A stretch of 64,000 nt of DNA from M0108 sp937862735 (GCA_937862735.1 CALMDH010000137.1:1-64000), one strand, 5' to 3'; positions 8,701 through 16,654 are shown, numbered from the stretch's first letter. Translations and numbers: made by a program. Notes: generated by a model from the sequence alone, not told the origin.

Positions 8701-8830
8701 TGACGCGGCCTTGTCATTACTGGAGGAAACGAGCTTACGCTTCGACGTCAGCGACACGGGCATCGGCCTGACCACCGAGGAACGGCAACGAATCTTCCAG
8801 GCTTTTTCCCAGGCGGATTCCGGTGGTTGA
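5762..8830 (+). CDS. Membrane hybrid histidine kinase (PAS-PAS-HisKA-HATPase-REC-HPT) with chimeric C-terminus
   Basis: 1022 residues with GGAGGGGAG before the ATG. Two N-terminal membrane helices (about 7-25, 37-56), PAS domains at about 90-200 and 210-340, and a coiled linker (NLEQKVAARTAELEAARA) lead to the dimerisation/phosphoacceptor domain with MSHEIRTP (His385). The ATPase domain follows with the N, G1 (DTGIGI) and G2 (GGTGLGLSISK) boxes, then a receiver with phosphoacceptor Asp680 (LMDVQMPVMDG) and an HPT domain with LHSLKGNAGNLGA (His827). It is thus a complete phosphorelay lacking only an output regulator, which is not adjacent. Oddly, the last ~30 residues (RFDVSDTGIGLTTEERQR to QADS) are a second, different ATPase G1-box fragment that stops abruptly, as if joined to another kinase gene. 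Confidence 0.93.
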   Translation: MKRFALYYLPYAAVVVLITLGLGQILGRAELDKLEVAASALVLLAIGVWRYLLVLGERERTQAELALAKEQRIAAELDHMRLLMQEAETIAQLGAWEYEVATQATVWSPGECRIYGLDPTTPAPDYGAMLQRCIHPDDAARLDEAFSAALAAQAPFALEHRIRRPDGSERLVQDLAYPVLDEQGRLVRYVGATLDITERRQAELQLAATTRHLQALLDALPVAVAFTDGRDAGHIQANRTFRQWYEMTPDAEVSASAPEPTAPGRQVRYFHAGQELEADALPLQRALSEGRATAALELEIVLPSGRRWISETTAVPIHDGEGEVIGGLAVLVDITARKHAEAALSDLNANLEQKVAARTAELEAARAAADAASRAKSEFLAHMSHEIRTPLNAVLGQAQLLGREPLSPDQRLMVQRIQAAGQSLLGIINDILDLSKLEAGQLRLEIRPFTLETLIAKLHSLLGPTAHAKGLDLRLTPPVAPVGPLLGDPLRLEQVLTNLIGNALKFTEQGEVVLRITPLAEHNQGLALRFAIQDTGIGIAPAALKRLFSAFTQADNSITRRFGGTGLGLSISKRLVEAMGGQIGVESTPGQGSSFWFEVTLPRATGSEAVAPETLPIAIPAGPRLTGARVLVVDDSAMNRDLVEVALGREGARVTLAADGQQAVQILQASPAGFDAVLMDVQMPVMDGRTATRLIRRELGLTQLPVIALTAGVLAEEQRLIREAGADEVLAKPLDLEQLVTTLRRLIPAGQLSAGGTPAAAPDAASRDALPLIPGIDRVSATGTLGQDRALFLRLLGRFLHESSPRVAQAREALVQGDRGTAARDLHSLKGNAGNLGALAIMTLAGRLERAIDQGEAAIATDLGEMAIPEDRGEMTIMAGLADLEGQLTALAAASAPWLATVPAAMAADGAAPSSPILVAPAPPDAPPLDLERLADFHAALRRQRLQARKLFMDLEPALVAILGKDRVQAMAVALAELRFDAALSLLEETSLRFDVSDTGIGLTTEERQRIFQAFSQADSGG

Positions 8831-8880
8831 CTACGAGCCGCTGGCCATCGAGGTCTGAACAAATACGGTTCGTCAAAGCC

Positions 8881-9561
8881 CTAGTCTGGTGACGCGGGCC
8901 GGCCGCGGATCGCGCGCAGGCCCCACTTGGCGACGAGGGGGAAGACCCCCAGCAGGATCAGGGAGCCGAGTAATTTGGGGGACAGCACATCGCCCAGGTC
9001 GTCCACCTCGGCGATCTGGGTGCCGGCGTTGACATAGATCAGGATGCCTGTCAGCATCCCGGCCTGGGTCACCCCGTAGAAGGTGCGGGTCGTCATGGGG
9101 GTGAGGCCCATGACCAGATTGATGATGAAAAAGGGGATGACGGGCACCAGGCGCAGGGAAAAGAGGTAAAAGGCCCCGTCGCGGGCGACCCCGGCATTCA
9201 CGACGGCGATGCGCTCCCCGAAATGGCGCTGGACGAGATCATGCAGGACGAAGCGCGACAGCCAAAAGGCCAGGGTGCTGGCCAGGGCGGCGGTGAAGGA
9301 GGCGACCAGCACGCCCTTCCAGAAGCCGAACAGGGCGCCGGCCACCAGGGTCATGAGGGCGGCGATGGGGAGAAAGAGCGTCAGGAGGCTGAAGGCGGCC
9401 AGGTAGCTGGCGACGCCTAGCAGCAGATGGTCCTCCAACCAGGCCTCGATGGCCTCGTGACTCTCATGAAAGGCCTCCAGGGTCAGGTACTGGTCCAGGC
9501 CCAGGGTCAGGAAGGCCAGGATCAGCGCCCCCAGGAGCAGCAGCGGGAGGATGCGTTTCAT
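8881..9561 (-). CDS. TVP38/TMEM64-family (DedA-like, VTT domain) membrane protein
   Basis: About 226 residues from the ATG at 9561 (MKRILPLLLLGALILAFLTL); a second ATG lies three codons earlier. It is strongly hydrophobic with five to six membrane segments, the re-entrant FLPIAALMTLVAGALFGFWKG motif and the conserved FSLRLVPVIPFFIINLVMG segment typical of the VTT/SNARE-associated fold. Relatives are linked to lipid scrambling and membrane homeostasis; the substrate here is unknown. It is the last leftward gene, separated from the antiporter cluster by an 11-bp perfect hairpin, so it may have its own promoter in 9562-9664. It converges on the hybrid kinase. Confidence 0.88.
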   Translation of the reverse strand: MKRILPLLLLGALILAFLTLGLDQYLTLEAFHESHEAIEAWLEDHLLLGVASYLAAFSLLTLFLPIAALMTLVAGALFGFWKGVLVASFTAALASTLAFWLSRFVLHDLVQRHFGERIAVVNAGVARDGAFYLFSLRLVPVIPFFIINLVMGLTPMTTRTFYGVTQAGMLTGILIYVNAGTQIAEVDDLGDVLSPKLLGSLILLGVFPLVAKWGLRAIRGRPASPD

Positions 9562-9664
9562 AGGCTCCATCGGCCTGGATCGGCTGGCCGCGTAGCGGCG
9601 GGGCCTGAGGCCGGGATGTTCAAGCGGGCGGGCGGGGTGGGATGGGCTTGGCTGGCAGCAAGGT

Positions 9665-9690
9665 GGGATGCCCCCGGTCGGGGGCATCCC
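9665..9690. terminator. Perfect 11-bp hairpin after the antiporter cluster
   Basis: GGGATGCCCCC (9665-9675), loop GGTC, GGGGGCATCCC (9680-9690). It lies 15 bases past the stop of the last cluster gene. There is no T-run, so intrinsic termination is uncertain; it may stabilise the transcript end. Confidence 0.6.
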
Positions 9691-9704
9691 GCGGAATGAC
9701 CGCC

Positions 9705-10307
9705 TCAGGCCGAGCGGGTCTTGGCCGCGCTGTAGGCCTGGGTGGTGCGGAACAGCAGCCAGAGGCCCATCAGGGTGGCCAGGACCTCCGCCGCCATGAC
9801 CAGGACCAGGGCGAAGAGACTGGCCATGTCGATGGCGGAGACGAAGGTGCCACCCCCCATCTGCACGGTGGGCACGCCGCCCTGGGGCGCGGTCAGGAAA
9901 TAGAAGAAGATCTGGCCGACGTCAAACAACATGACCAGAATCGAGAAGGCGATACCCAGGGTGCTGGCCACCAGGCCGGTCCAGACCTTGCCGACGACCG
10001 CCTCGCTGTCGGGCCGGGTGGCGGGATCGCCGATCGCCCGTCCCAGGCGACGGTAGCCGCTGAACCACCAGGTGGTGAAGAGCAGGACGAGGATGTTGGC
10101 GTAGGTCAGCCACTCGATGACGGCCGACCCGGAACGGGTGCCGGCGAGATTGCCGGCGAAAAAGAGGACGAAGACCATGGCCGCGATGGGGAAAGTGGCC
10201 AACCAGAATTGCGACCAGAAGCCGATGCGGCCGGTGCGCTGAAAGGTGAGGGCCAGGGTCTCGAGCTTGGCGTACTGGGGATCATTCAGGGTCTTTTTAT
10301 TGAACAT
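9705..10307 (-). CDS. Four-helix membrane protein, DUF3611-like
   Basis: 200 residues with an N-terminal soluble segment (FNKKTLNDPQYAKLETLALTF) and four hydrophobic helices: about 35-57, 65-85, 110-135 and 160-190. RTGRIGFWSQFWLA and YRRLGRAIGD recall the DUF3611 family known from cyanobacteria and plastids, whose role is unknown; I assign it by motif memory only. It overlaps the end of the preceding 124-residue gene by 11 bases and closes the leftward antiporter cluster, so it may be an accessory of that complex. The long loop rich in Gly/Thr (APQGGVPTVQMGGG) probably faces the periplasm. Confidence 0.6.
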   Translation of the reverse strand: MFNKKTLNDPQYAKLETLALTFQRTGRIGFWSQFWLATFPIAAMVFVLFFAGNLAGTRSGSAVIEWLTYANILVLLFTTWWFSGYRRLGRAIGDPATRPDSEAVVGKVWTGLVASTLGIAFSILVMLFDVGQIFFYFLTAPQGGVPTVQMGGGTFVSAIDMASLFALVLVMAAEVLATLMGLWLLFRTTQAYSAAKTRSA

Positions 10308-10671
10308 GAGCTTCCTCGTCCGCCAGCGGCGGGGTATTGAGCGGGGATGAAGAGATCGTCAGGCTGAAATCGGAACCGGGCCATTTCAGCCAGGTCAGGA
10401 GCAAGTATAGAGACTTGGAATTGTCAGGTTGGGGAATATCCGATCGAGCTGCCAGGTCTGATGGCGGGATGTTAGTCCCGCCCCTGACTCCCGGCAAGAC
10501 AGGGGCGGCGTGGGGGCGGTAAAGGGCCGTGAGGGTCAGGATACTGGCCAGGGTCAACAGCAGAAGCCCGGCCAGGGGCCAGAGGTTAAGGCCACGTTCC
10601 AGGCGGGCCAATGAGCGGTCCAGCAGCGCCAGGACCCTGATCAGGGGTGGAGGCGGGGGACCAACCTTCAT
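10297..10671 (-). CDS. Small membrane protein of the antiporter cluster, unrecognised
   Basis: 124 residues: proline-rich N-terminus (GPPPPPLIRV), a helix (LLDRSLARLERGLN), one clear membrane span (LAGLLLLTLASILTLTALY) and a polar tail. It overlaps the mrpD-like gene by four bases (ATGA) and the following gene by 11, so it is co-translated with both. It is not MrpE, F or G by any motif I can see; those have two to three helices. It could be a lineage-specific assembly or regulatory subunit. Real coding is supported by the coupling; function is open. Confidence 0.6.
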   Translation of the reverse strand: MKVGPPPPPLIRVLALLDRSLARLERGLNLWPLAGLLLLTLASILTLTALYRPHAAPVLPGVRGGTNIPPSDLAARSDIPQPDNSKSLYLLLTWLKWPGSDFSLTISSSPLNTPPLADEEAHVQ

Positions 10672-12275
10672 GGCGGACCGAACCCGGCCAGCAGGGGCCG
10701 GCCCAGGTCCGCCAAGCCCAGCCAGCTCGGCGGCAGGAGGGCCAGCAGCAAGGAACTGAGCGCCAGTCCCAGGGCCAGCAGTTGCCGATGCAGCGGGATC
10801 CGCGCCGGGGCCGGGACGGGAACCGGGACCGGCCCGACCGCCCCCGTCGGGCCGGCGGGGGTCCCGAACAAGGCCTGGTAGCAGACCCGCACCAGGTAGG
10901 CCAGGGTGAGCCAGCCACCGGCCTGCATCACCAGACCCCAGCCGGGCTGGCCGCTGGCCAGGGCCGCCCCACTGAGCCAGGCCTTGACCTGATAGGCGCC
11001 GCTGGTCGCCACCAGCCCGGTCAGGGCCAGGCCACCCACCGCGAAGGCCAGCAGGGTCAGGGGCAGGCGGCGGCCGATGCCACCCAGGTGGCGGATCTGG
11101 TCATGACCCAGGGACGCCGCCATGAGCCCCGCCGCCATGAACATCGCCGCCTTGGCGCTGGCGTGGGCCGCCACCTGGAGCAGGCCCGCGTTCACCGCGC
11201 TGGTGCCAGGGCCGAAGGTGACCGTGCCCAGGGGAAAGATCATGAAGAGGTAGCCGAGCTGGGCCAGGGTCGAGTAGGCCACCAGCAGCTTGAGACGCCG
11301 CTGGCGGAAGGCCTGGAGGCCGCCGTAGATTATCGCGCTCGCCCCCAGGAGGCCGAGGACCTGAGCGCCCGACTGGGCCAGGAGCCCGGGCATAGCGTCA
11401 AACCAGAGGCGCATGAGCAGAAAGAAGGAGGCCTTGACCACCAGGGCGGCGTGCATGGCGCTGGCCGCCGGTAGGGCCCCGGCATGGGCCGGCGCTAGCC
11501 AGAGGTGCAGCGGAAACAGCGCGGTCTTGGCCAGCAGCCCGGCGGTCATGAGCCCCGCGGCGATCGCCGGAGCGCGGGGCAAGGGGGGCGTCCGGGGTAT
11601 CTGGGTCGCCAGCAGCGCCAGGTCCAGGGTGCCATAGGCCCCATAGAGCAGCGCCGCCCCCAGCAGATAGAGCATGGAGCCCATCAGGGCGAAAAGCAGG
11701 TAGCGCAGGGCCGCGACCAGGGTTTCCGGCGTCCCCTTGAGGCAGACCAGGGGGACGGCGGCGAAGGTGAGGAATTCCAGGGCGACGTAGAGATTGAAGA
11801 GGTCCTGGCTGAGCAGGATGCTGTCCAGACCAAACCAGACCCCCATCATCAGGGTCCAGAAGGTCAGGGCCTCCCGGGTCTCCCCGACCCCGGCCGGGAG
11901 GCGGAAATCCGCGCGGGCATAGAGGGCGGTGGCCAGCAGGACCAAGGAACTCACCACCAGCAGGAGTGCCGCGGCCCCGTCGGCCTGGAGGCGGATACCC
12001 AAGGGTGGTGCCCAGCCCCCCAGGTCGAAGATCAGGGGCTCCCCTCGCCCCAGGACGGCCGTGGCGATAGCGACCGCGAGCAGCAGGCCCAGGGTCAGAA
12101 AGCCCAGGGCAAGGCGCCCCGCGGTCCGCCCACCCAGGGCGAACGCCAGCAACATGGCGATCATGGGCAGGAAAAGTGTCAGGGGCAGGAGTTTTTCGCC
12201 CAGGTCAACCAGGACGGCGACCGGGTCGCTGCCGAAGGAGCGGACAACCGCTAGGAGGGCCTCGACCGCCGTCAT
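10668..12275 (-). CDS. mnhD: Mrp/Mnh antiporter subunit D-like protein (NuoL/M/N family)
   Basis: 535 residues with some 14 membrane helices and the proton-translocating core of the NuoM/MrpD family: DLFNLYVALEFLTFAAVPLV with its conserved Glu in helix 5, a lysine in AKTALFPLHLWLAPAHAGAL, HAALVVKASFFLLMRL, and LKLLVAYSTLAQLGY. In Mrp complexes this subunit moves protons against Na+ or K+ extrusion. It is coupled to mnhC upstream and to the 124-residue gene downstream by ATGA overlaps. The large MrpA and the E, F, G subunits are absent from the cluster, so it may assemble differently from a classical Mrp antiporter. Confidence 0.9.
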   Translation of the reverse strand: MTAVEALLAVVRSFGSDPVAVLVDLGEKLLPLTLFLPMIAMLLAFALGGRTAGRLALGFLTLGLLLAVAIATAVLGRGEPLIFDLGGWAPPLGIRLQADGAAALLLVVSSLVLLATALYARADFRLPAGVGETREALTFWTLMMGVWFGLDSILLSQDLFNLYVALEFLTFAAVPLVCLKGTPETLVAALRYLLFALMGSMLYLLGAALLYGAYGTLDLALLATQIPRTPPLPRAPAIAAGLMTAGLLAKTALFPLHLWLAPAHAGALPAASAMHAALVVKASFFLLMRLWFDAMPGLLAQSGAQVLGLLGASAIIYGGLQAFRQRRLKLLVAYSTLAQLGYLFMIFPLGTVTFGPGTSAVNAGLLQVAAHASAKAAMFMAAGLMAASLGHDQIRHLGGIGRRLPLTLLAFAVGGLALTGLVATSGAYQVKAWLSGAALASGQPGWGLVMQAGGWLTLAYLVRVCYQALFGTPAGPTGAVGPVPVPVPAPARIPLHRQLLALGLALSSLLLALLPPSWLGLADLGRPLLAGFGPP

Positions 12276-12742
12276 GGGGTCACCATGGGGCGCGGTTGGA
12301 TAATTGCCTTTGATTCGCGGGACCCATCGGCCTGGGGTCGGGCCCCGGCCGGCGCCCTATCCCGCTCGACGTCAGCGAAAGTGTCAGGGTCGGCGCCCAC
12401 GCCAGCGTCAGCATCAGGGGCAACCTCAGCGCCAGCATCCGCATCCACGCTCGCCGCGGCCAGGCGCAGGACCAGGGCCACGCCCAGGGCGGTGGCGGCA
12501 AAGGCCACCACCAGGCCGGTGATGACCAGGGCCTGGGGGACCGGATCACTGCCTAGCGCCGCTTCCCCGTCCAGGAAGCCGCCCCCCCGCCGCGCGATGA
12601 CCCCGAAGAGCAGGAAGACGCCGCTATCGAGCAGGTTGAGGGCGATGATCTTGCGCAGGGCCCCGGGGTGACAGAGGACGCCATAAAGCCCCAGCCCGAC
12701 CAGCGCCGCGCCGCAGAAACCGAAGAGAGCCAGGCTGGTCAT
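12272..12742 (-). CDS. mnhC: Mrp/Mnh antiporter subunit C-like (NuoK family) with acidic Ala/Asp tail
   Basis: 156 residues from the ATG at 12742, which overlaps the stop of the upstream gene (ATGA). Three helices with the NuoK/MrpC signatures FGFCGAALVGLGLYGVL, LRKIIALNLLDSGVFLLFGV and PQALVITGLVVAFAATALGV; the DPVPQALVIT stretch is diagnostic. The family is normally about 110-125 residues; the extra C-terminus here is a low-complexity Asp/Ala/Pro/Val tail (DADAGAEVAPDADAGVGADP) likely exposed to the cytoplasm. The frame upstream of 12742 runs through the repeat-rich end of the preceding gene and is not used. Confidence 0.9.
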   Translation of the reverse strand: MTSLALFGFCGAALVGLGLYGVLCHPGALRKIIALNLLDSGVFLLFGVIARRGGGFLDGEAALGSDPVPQALVITGLVVAFAATALGVALVLRLAAASVDADAGAEVAPDADAGVGADPDTFADVERDRAPAGARPQADGSRESKAIIQPRPMVTP

Positions 12743-13743
12743 GGCCCGCGCTCGCTCCCGGCATCGCTCACGGTGGCGCTCACGGTGGCGCTGGCGGTGT
12801 CGCTCCCGGCGTCGCTGGCGGCGGGGCTGACGAGCAGCAGCCCCAGGGCGATGGCGATGGACAGGGTCAGGCCTGCCTTGACGATGAGGAGGGAGTACCT
12901 GGCCCAACCCTCGGGATCGGCGAGAAAGCCCATGTCCAGCCAGTTGCTGGCGAAGCCGACGAGGATGAAGACCAGAGGGCCGGTGATGAGCAGCCAGCGC
13001 AAAGCCCGACTGCTCACCGCGGGCGGGCGCGTCAGCCCGGCGATCATGGCCAGCAACCAGGTGGCCGCGAGGACGGCGCCACCCTGAAAAGGCCCGCCAG
13101 GGTGGTGACTCCCGGTCCAGGCCAGGTAAAGGCCAACCAGGAGACCGCTGGGCAGCAGGACCTGCCCGAGGCGCCGGAGGCTCGGCGCGGGATGCGCCAG
13201 ACGGGGGAGCCTGGGGCGGCCGCCCCAGCCAGGGTCCGGCGTCAGGGACCAGAGACCCACCAGGACCATCACCAGGATCAAGCCCTCGGTCAGGGAGTCC
13301 AGGGCACGAAAGCCGAGCAGTACCCCGGTGACGGGATTGCCAAGACCGGTCGCGGCCAGGTGTTCCGTCACCAAGGGGGCCAGACTACTGGCGGGCGCCT
13401 GGGTCGCGTCCACCACCAGCAGCGAGATCCCCAGGGTCACCAGGATCGAGACCAGGCCCACCAGGAGGCGGATTCCCCGGCTCGGCCTGGGGGTGCACGC
13501 ATCCGACGGCAGGCGTCTGGCGGCGACCAGGAACAGGATACCCGTCAACCCGCCACTCAGGGCGGCTGCGGTGAGGGCCACGTCGGTCGCCGCCAGGCGC
13601 GTCCAGATCAGCGCGGCCAGCAGGCCGAAGAGGGTGAAGCCCACGGCGGCGCGAAACAGGGTGCCGGTGTTCAGCACCCAGAAGGCCAGGCCCAGGATCG
13701 ATAGGGCTAGCAGGCCATCCAGGACCAGGGCCAGGGGGGGCAT
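12739..13743 (-). CDS. mnhB: MbhD (DUF4040)-MnhB fusion subunit of a Mrp/Mbh-like antiporter
   Basis: 334 residues from the ATG at 13743 (MPPLALVLDGLLALSILGLA), eight bases after the phospholipase stop. The N-terminal ~75 residues match the DUF4040/MbhD three-helix unit (FRAAVGFTLFGLLAALIWTR, ATDVALTAAALSGG). After helices and a loop comes an MnhB domain (VLLPSGLLVGLYLAW, GGPFQGGAVLAATWLLAMIAGL, GFLADPEGWARYS). Separate mbhD and mnhB genes are the norm in mrpA-split and membrane-hydrogenase clusters, so the fusion is notable. The C-terminus is a repeated Ser/Ala/Asp/Thr tail encoded by short tandem repeats (12751-12825). Confidence 0.85.
   Translation of the reverse strand: MPPLALVLDGLLALSILGLAFWVLNTGTLFRAAVGFTLFGLLAALIWTRLAATDVALTAAALSGGLTGILFLVAARRLPSDACTPRPSRGIRLLVGLVSILVTLGISLLVVDATQAPASSLAPLVTEHLAATGLGNPVTGVLLGFRALDSLTEGLILVMVLVGLWSLTPDPGWGGRPRLPRLAHPAPSLRRLGQVLLPSGLLVGLYLAWTGSHHPGGPFQGGAVLAATWLLAMIAGLTRPPAVSSRALRWLLITGPLVFILVGFASNWLDMGFLADPEGWARYSLLIVKAGLTLSIAIALGLLLVSPAASDAGSDTASATVSATVSDAGSERGP
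12751..12825. repeat. Short tandem repeat in the mnhB 3' end
   Basis: Imperfect units of the type GGTGGCGCTCAC and GGCGTCGCT encode the Asp/Ala/Ser/Thr-rich tail of the MbhD-MnhB protein. Unit lengths are multiples of three, so copy changes would keep the frame. Confidence 0.6.
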
Positions 13744-13751
13744 GCCAAGCC

Positions 13752-14981
13752 TCAAAAACCCTGGATCGGCTGATCGAGGAGGTCGTTGAGGGCGACACCG
13801 ATGCCCACGGCGTTCTGGCTCCAGTTGTAGTCGATCATGCTGTCGCCATAGCCGGTGAAGGCCTGGATGTAGCCGCGCAAGGGCCCCAGGAAGGGGGGCG
13901 AGGTCCAGGACAGGAGGGCCGCGCCCTTGCCGGTGCTCGGGTTGCCACGGCCCATGAGGGTGAAGCTGTGCCCCCGCCACTTATAGACCCCGGTGATATC
14001 GCCGTAGCCCAGGTAGTCCTCGATATCCGGGTTGTCGTCATCCTCGTCGCTCTCCGGGATGCGGATCCAGGGCCGGACCAGCAGGACCAGGTTGTCGCGC
14101 TCGATGCCAAAGGTGGCGATGACCCGATCCCAGCTCCGGGACAGGACATCGGTGCGGCCATTGGACTGGTGATTGAGCCCGAGGTTGAACAGCCGCCAGT
14201 GGAAGCCGGCGCCGAGGTCCCGATCCGGGTTGTAGCTGACCATCAGCTCAGGCTCGTAGTTGGTCTCCCGGAAGGGCTTCGACATGTCCTCGTTGTAGAG
14301 CTGCCACTGGTTCTGCTGGGTGTAGGCCGCCCAGATCCCGAAACGGCGGTCATCCGTCGCCCAGAGGCGGAACTTGAAACTGAGCTGGAAGCGGGCCTCG
14401 ACATCGTCGACGGTCAGATCCTCCGGCGGGAAGATCGGGGTGAAGGGGTGCTCGTTGGGGTTGTCGGACCAACGGGCGAAAAGGAGGTAGTTGGGCCGAT
14501 AAAGATTGATGCCATAGCGCGCCGAGTCCGGGCTCAGGGCCCAGGCGGTGGTGAGGAGCGAACTGACGGGCTTGGCGTCCTCCGCGGGGGCCTGTCCCGT
14601 CGCCGCGCCGGGCTGGGGCGAGGCGGCGGTCGGGGTCGCTGGCAAGGTCATGGGCTGGCTGCTGGCACCCCGCGCCGGCCCCTGGCTGGCGACGGCGGCC
14701 CCGGGCCGAGAGCCGGCGGACTTGGCCGCCTGGGTTGCCTGGGTTGCCTGGGCTGCCTGGGTTGCTTGGGTCGCATGGGCTGCCTGGGCCGCGGCCCGGT
14801 CATAACAGGCCAGGCGCGCTTGGTCGCCGACGATGGCGGCGCAGGAGGCGAAATCCCCAGCCAGGGCCTGGCCGGGGACGAGGCTTGCCAGGCCCAGACC
14901 TAGGCCCAGACCAAGACCCAGCAAGGGCGTCAGGTTCGGGCGAGGACGAAATCCAAGGAAAGGCGACGGGAAATTTTGCAT
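13752..14981 (-). CDS. pldA: Outer-membrane phospholipase A1 (OMPLA)
   Basis: 409 residues from the ATG at 14981, one base after the permease stop; a TTG five codons earlier is possible. A signal sequence (LLGLGLGLGLGLASLVPGQALA) leads to a short Cys-containing segment, a low-complexity Ala/Thr/Gln linker (residues ~70-90) and a C-terminal 12-strand barrel domain of about 270 residues. The catalytic motif GLNHQSNGR carries the His and Ser of the OMPLA His-Ser-Asn triad. The enzyme hydrolyses mislocalised outer-leaflet phospholipids in a Ca2+-dependent, dimerisation-controlled manner. The long linker between signal and barrel is unusual for E. coli-type PldA. Confidence 0.92.
   Translation of the reverse strand: MQNFPSPFLGFRPRPNLTPLLGLGLGLGLGLASLVPGQALAGDFASCAAIVGDQARLACYDRAAAQAAHATQATQAAQATQATQAAKSAGSRPGAAVASQGPARGASSQPMTLPATPTAASPQPGAATGQAPAEDAKPVSSLLTTAWALSPDSARYGINLYRPNYLLFARWSDNPNEHPFTPIFPPEDLTVDDVEARFQLSFKFRLWATDDRRFGIWAAYTQQNQWQLYNEDMSKPFRETNYEPELMVSYNPDRDLGAGFHWRLFNLGLNHQSNGRTDVLSRSWDRVIATFGIERDNLVLLVRPWIRIPESDEDDDNPDIEDYLGYGDITGVYKWRGHSFTLMGRGNPSTGKGAALLSWTSPPFLGPLRGYIQAFTGYGDSMIDYNWSQNAVGIGVALNDLLDQPIQGF
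14728..14790. repeat. Tandem short repeat in the pldA linker
   Basis: Nine-base units of the type CTGGGTTGC/TTGGGTCGC repeat about seven times and encode the Ala-Thr-Gln linker of the phospholipase. The unit is a multiple of three, so expansion or contraction keeps the frame. Confidence 0.65.
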
Positions 14982-14982
14982 G

Positions 14983-16443
14983 TCAGAAGGAGCCAAAAAG
15001 GGTGCCCAGGACGATCACGGCCACCAGCGCCACCAGCGCGCCGAGGATGCCGACCATGACGATGTCCAGATAACTATCGCGGTGGGTGACACCGCACACG
15101 GCGAACAGGGTCACCACGGCGCCATTGTGCGGCAGGCTATCCAGGGTGCCGGAGGCGATGACGGCGACCCGGTGGAGGAGCCCTGGGTCCATGCCGATGG
15201 CCGTGGCCATTTGCAGGTAGGTAGCACCCAGGGTCTCCAGGGCGATGGTCATGCCGCCGGAGGCCGACCCGGTGAGGGCCGAGAGGATGGTCGTGCTCAC
15301 CGCCAGGGACACCAGGGGGCCCCCCTCGATGCTCAGCACCCAGTCCCGCACCAGTTCGAAGGCCGGCAGGGCGGCGACCACGGCGCCGAAACCCACCAGG
15401 CTGGCCACGCTCAGGGCCGGCAGCACGGAGGCATTGGCGCCGGCGTCCATGCTCTCCCGGACGTGGATCAGGCGCCGGGCATTCGTCGTCAGCAGCACCA
15501 GAATGGCCGCGAAAAGGGCAATGATGACCGCCCAGATACCACCGACGGCCTGGAGGGAGGTCGGCCCCCAGCGGTCCTCGGCCAGATAGGACAGATCCAG
15601 CCGGGGCAGCACGACCAGCGACATCAGCAGGTTGACGACGATGACCACCACCAGGGGCAGGAAGGCGACCAGGGTCGAGGGTTGGTCGGGGCTGCGATGG
15701 CCCTGGTGCATCTCCGGGGGATCGAAGTTCTGGACGACGGTACTGCGCTCACGGACAAAGGGGTCTTCCGCCGCGGCGTCGGGATCGGAGTGGGTGGCGG
15801 CGAGGGCGCCAGCTCCCCGTCCTTCGCCCTTGGCCTGGGCCACCCGCAGACCCATCCACCAGAGCCCGAAGACTAGCATGATGATAGAGGCGATGAGACC
15901 CAGCCCCGGCGCGGCGAAAGGCGTGGAACCAAAGAAGGGCATGGGGATGGCGTTCTGAATGGCCGGGGTGCCGGGCATGGCCGACATGGTGAAGCTGGCG
16001 GCCCCCAACCAGATGGCGCCGGGCGCCAGGCGCCCCGGAATGCCGGCATCGCGGAACAGGGCCATGGCCATGGGGGCCAGGACGAAGAAGGCCACGAACA
16101 GGCTGACCCCGCCATAGGTCACCAGCGCGCCGGCGAGCACCACGGCCAGGACCGCGTGGCGGGGACCCAGCTTGCCGCTCATGAACCGGGCGATGGCGGT
16201 CACCGAGCCGCTGTCGTCCATCAACTTGCCGAAGAGGGCGCCCAGCAGGAAGAGCGGAAAGAACTGGGCGAGGAACCCAGCGGTACTTTCCATGAAGGTC
16301 TGGGTCCAGTGCGCCAGCAGGGGCTCCCTGGCAAACAGGGCGGCCACCAGGGCCGCGACCGGGGCCAGGAGCAGGACGCTCCAGCCGCGGTAGGCGAGGC
16401 CAATGAGCAGGGTGAGGGCAATGAGGATGCCGAGGAGACCCAT
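14983..16443 (-). CDS. GntP-family permease (gluconate / short hydroxy-acid:H+ symporter type)
   Basis: 486 residues, about 12 membrane helices, AGGA ribosome site before the ATG at 16443. Family signatures include FFPLFLLGALFGKLMDDSGS, the TYGGVSLFVAFFVLAPMA segment, SAMPGTPAIQNAIPMPFFGS and LTGSASGGMTIALETLG. GntP proteins import gluconate, fructuronate or 3-hydroxybutyrate; substrate cannot be read here. A polar cytoplasmic loop (about 210-255) sits mid-protein. It is the first gene of a closely spaced leftward run through pldA and the antiporter genes. No sugar-acid catabolic gene is adjacent. Confidence 0.9.
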   Translation of the reverse strand: MGLLGILIALTLLIGLAYRGWSVLLLAPVAALVAALFAREPLLAHWTQTFMESTAGFLAQFFPLFLLGALFGKLMDDSGSVTAIARFMSGKLGPRHAVLAVVLAGALVTYGGVSLFVAFFVLAPMAMALFRDAGIPGRLAPGAIWLGAASFTMSAMPGTPAIQNAIPMPFFGSTPFAAPGLGLIASIIMLVFGLWWMGLRVAQAKGEGRGAGALAATHSDPDAAAEDPFVRERSTVVQNFDPPEMHQGHRSPDQPSTLVAFLPLVVVIVVNLLMSLVVLPRLDLSYLAEDRWGPTSLQAVGGIWAVIIALFAAILVLLTTNARRLIHVRESMDAGANASVLPALSVASLVGFGAVVAALPAFELVRDWVLSIEGGPLVSLAVSTTILSALTGSASGGMTIALETLGATYLQMATAIGMDPGLLHRVAVIASGTLDSLPHNGAVVTLFAVCGVTHRDSYLDIVMVGILGALVALVAVIVLGTLFGSF

Positions 16444-16654
16444 GGCGTGATCCTAAAAAAAAGGGTTTGCGCCGCCCGGAGGAGGGCTGGCGGCTGCCAG
16501 GAAAACGGAGGCCAAGCGCCGTCCTCGGTGAGTATGGCGGCGCCTGGCCTGCATGATGGCTGGTAGTTGGCGGTCCCGGGCCGGCTCCCGTCAGCAGAGA
16601 AGATATCCCGGCCTGGCGACCCGCATCCCTCAGGTCGCGCGGAGCGTCTGCCGC

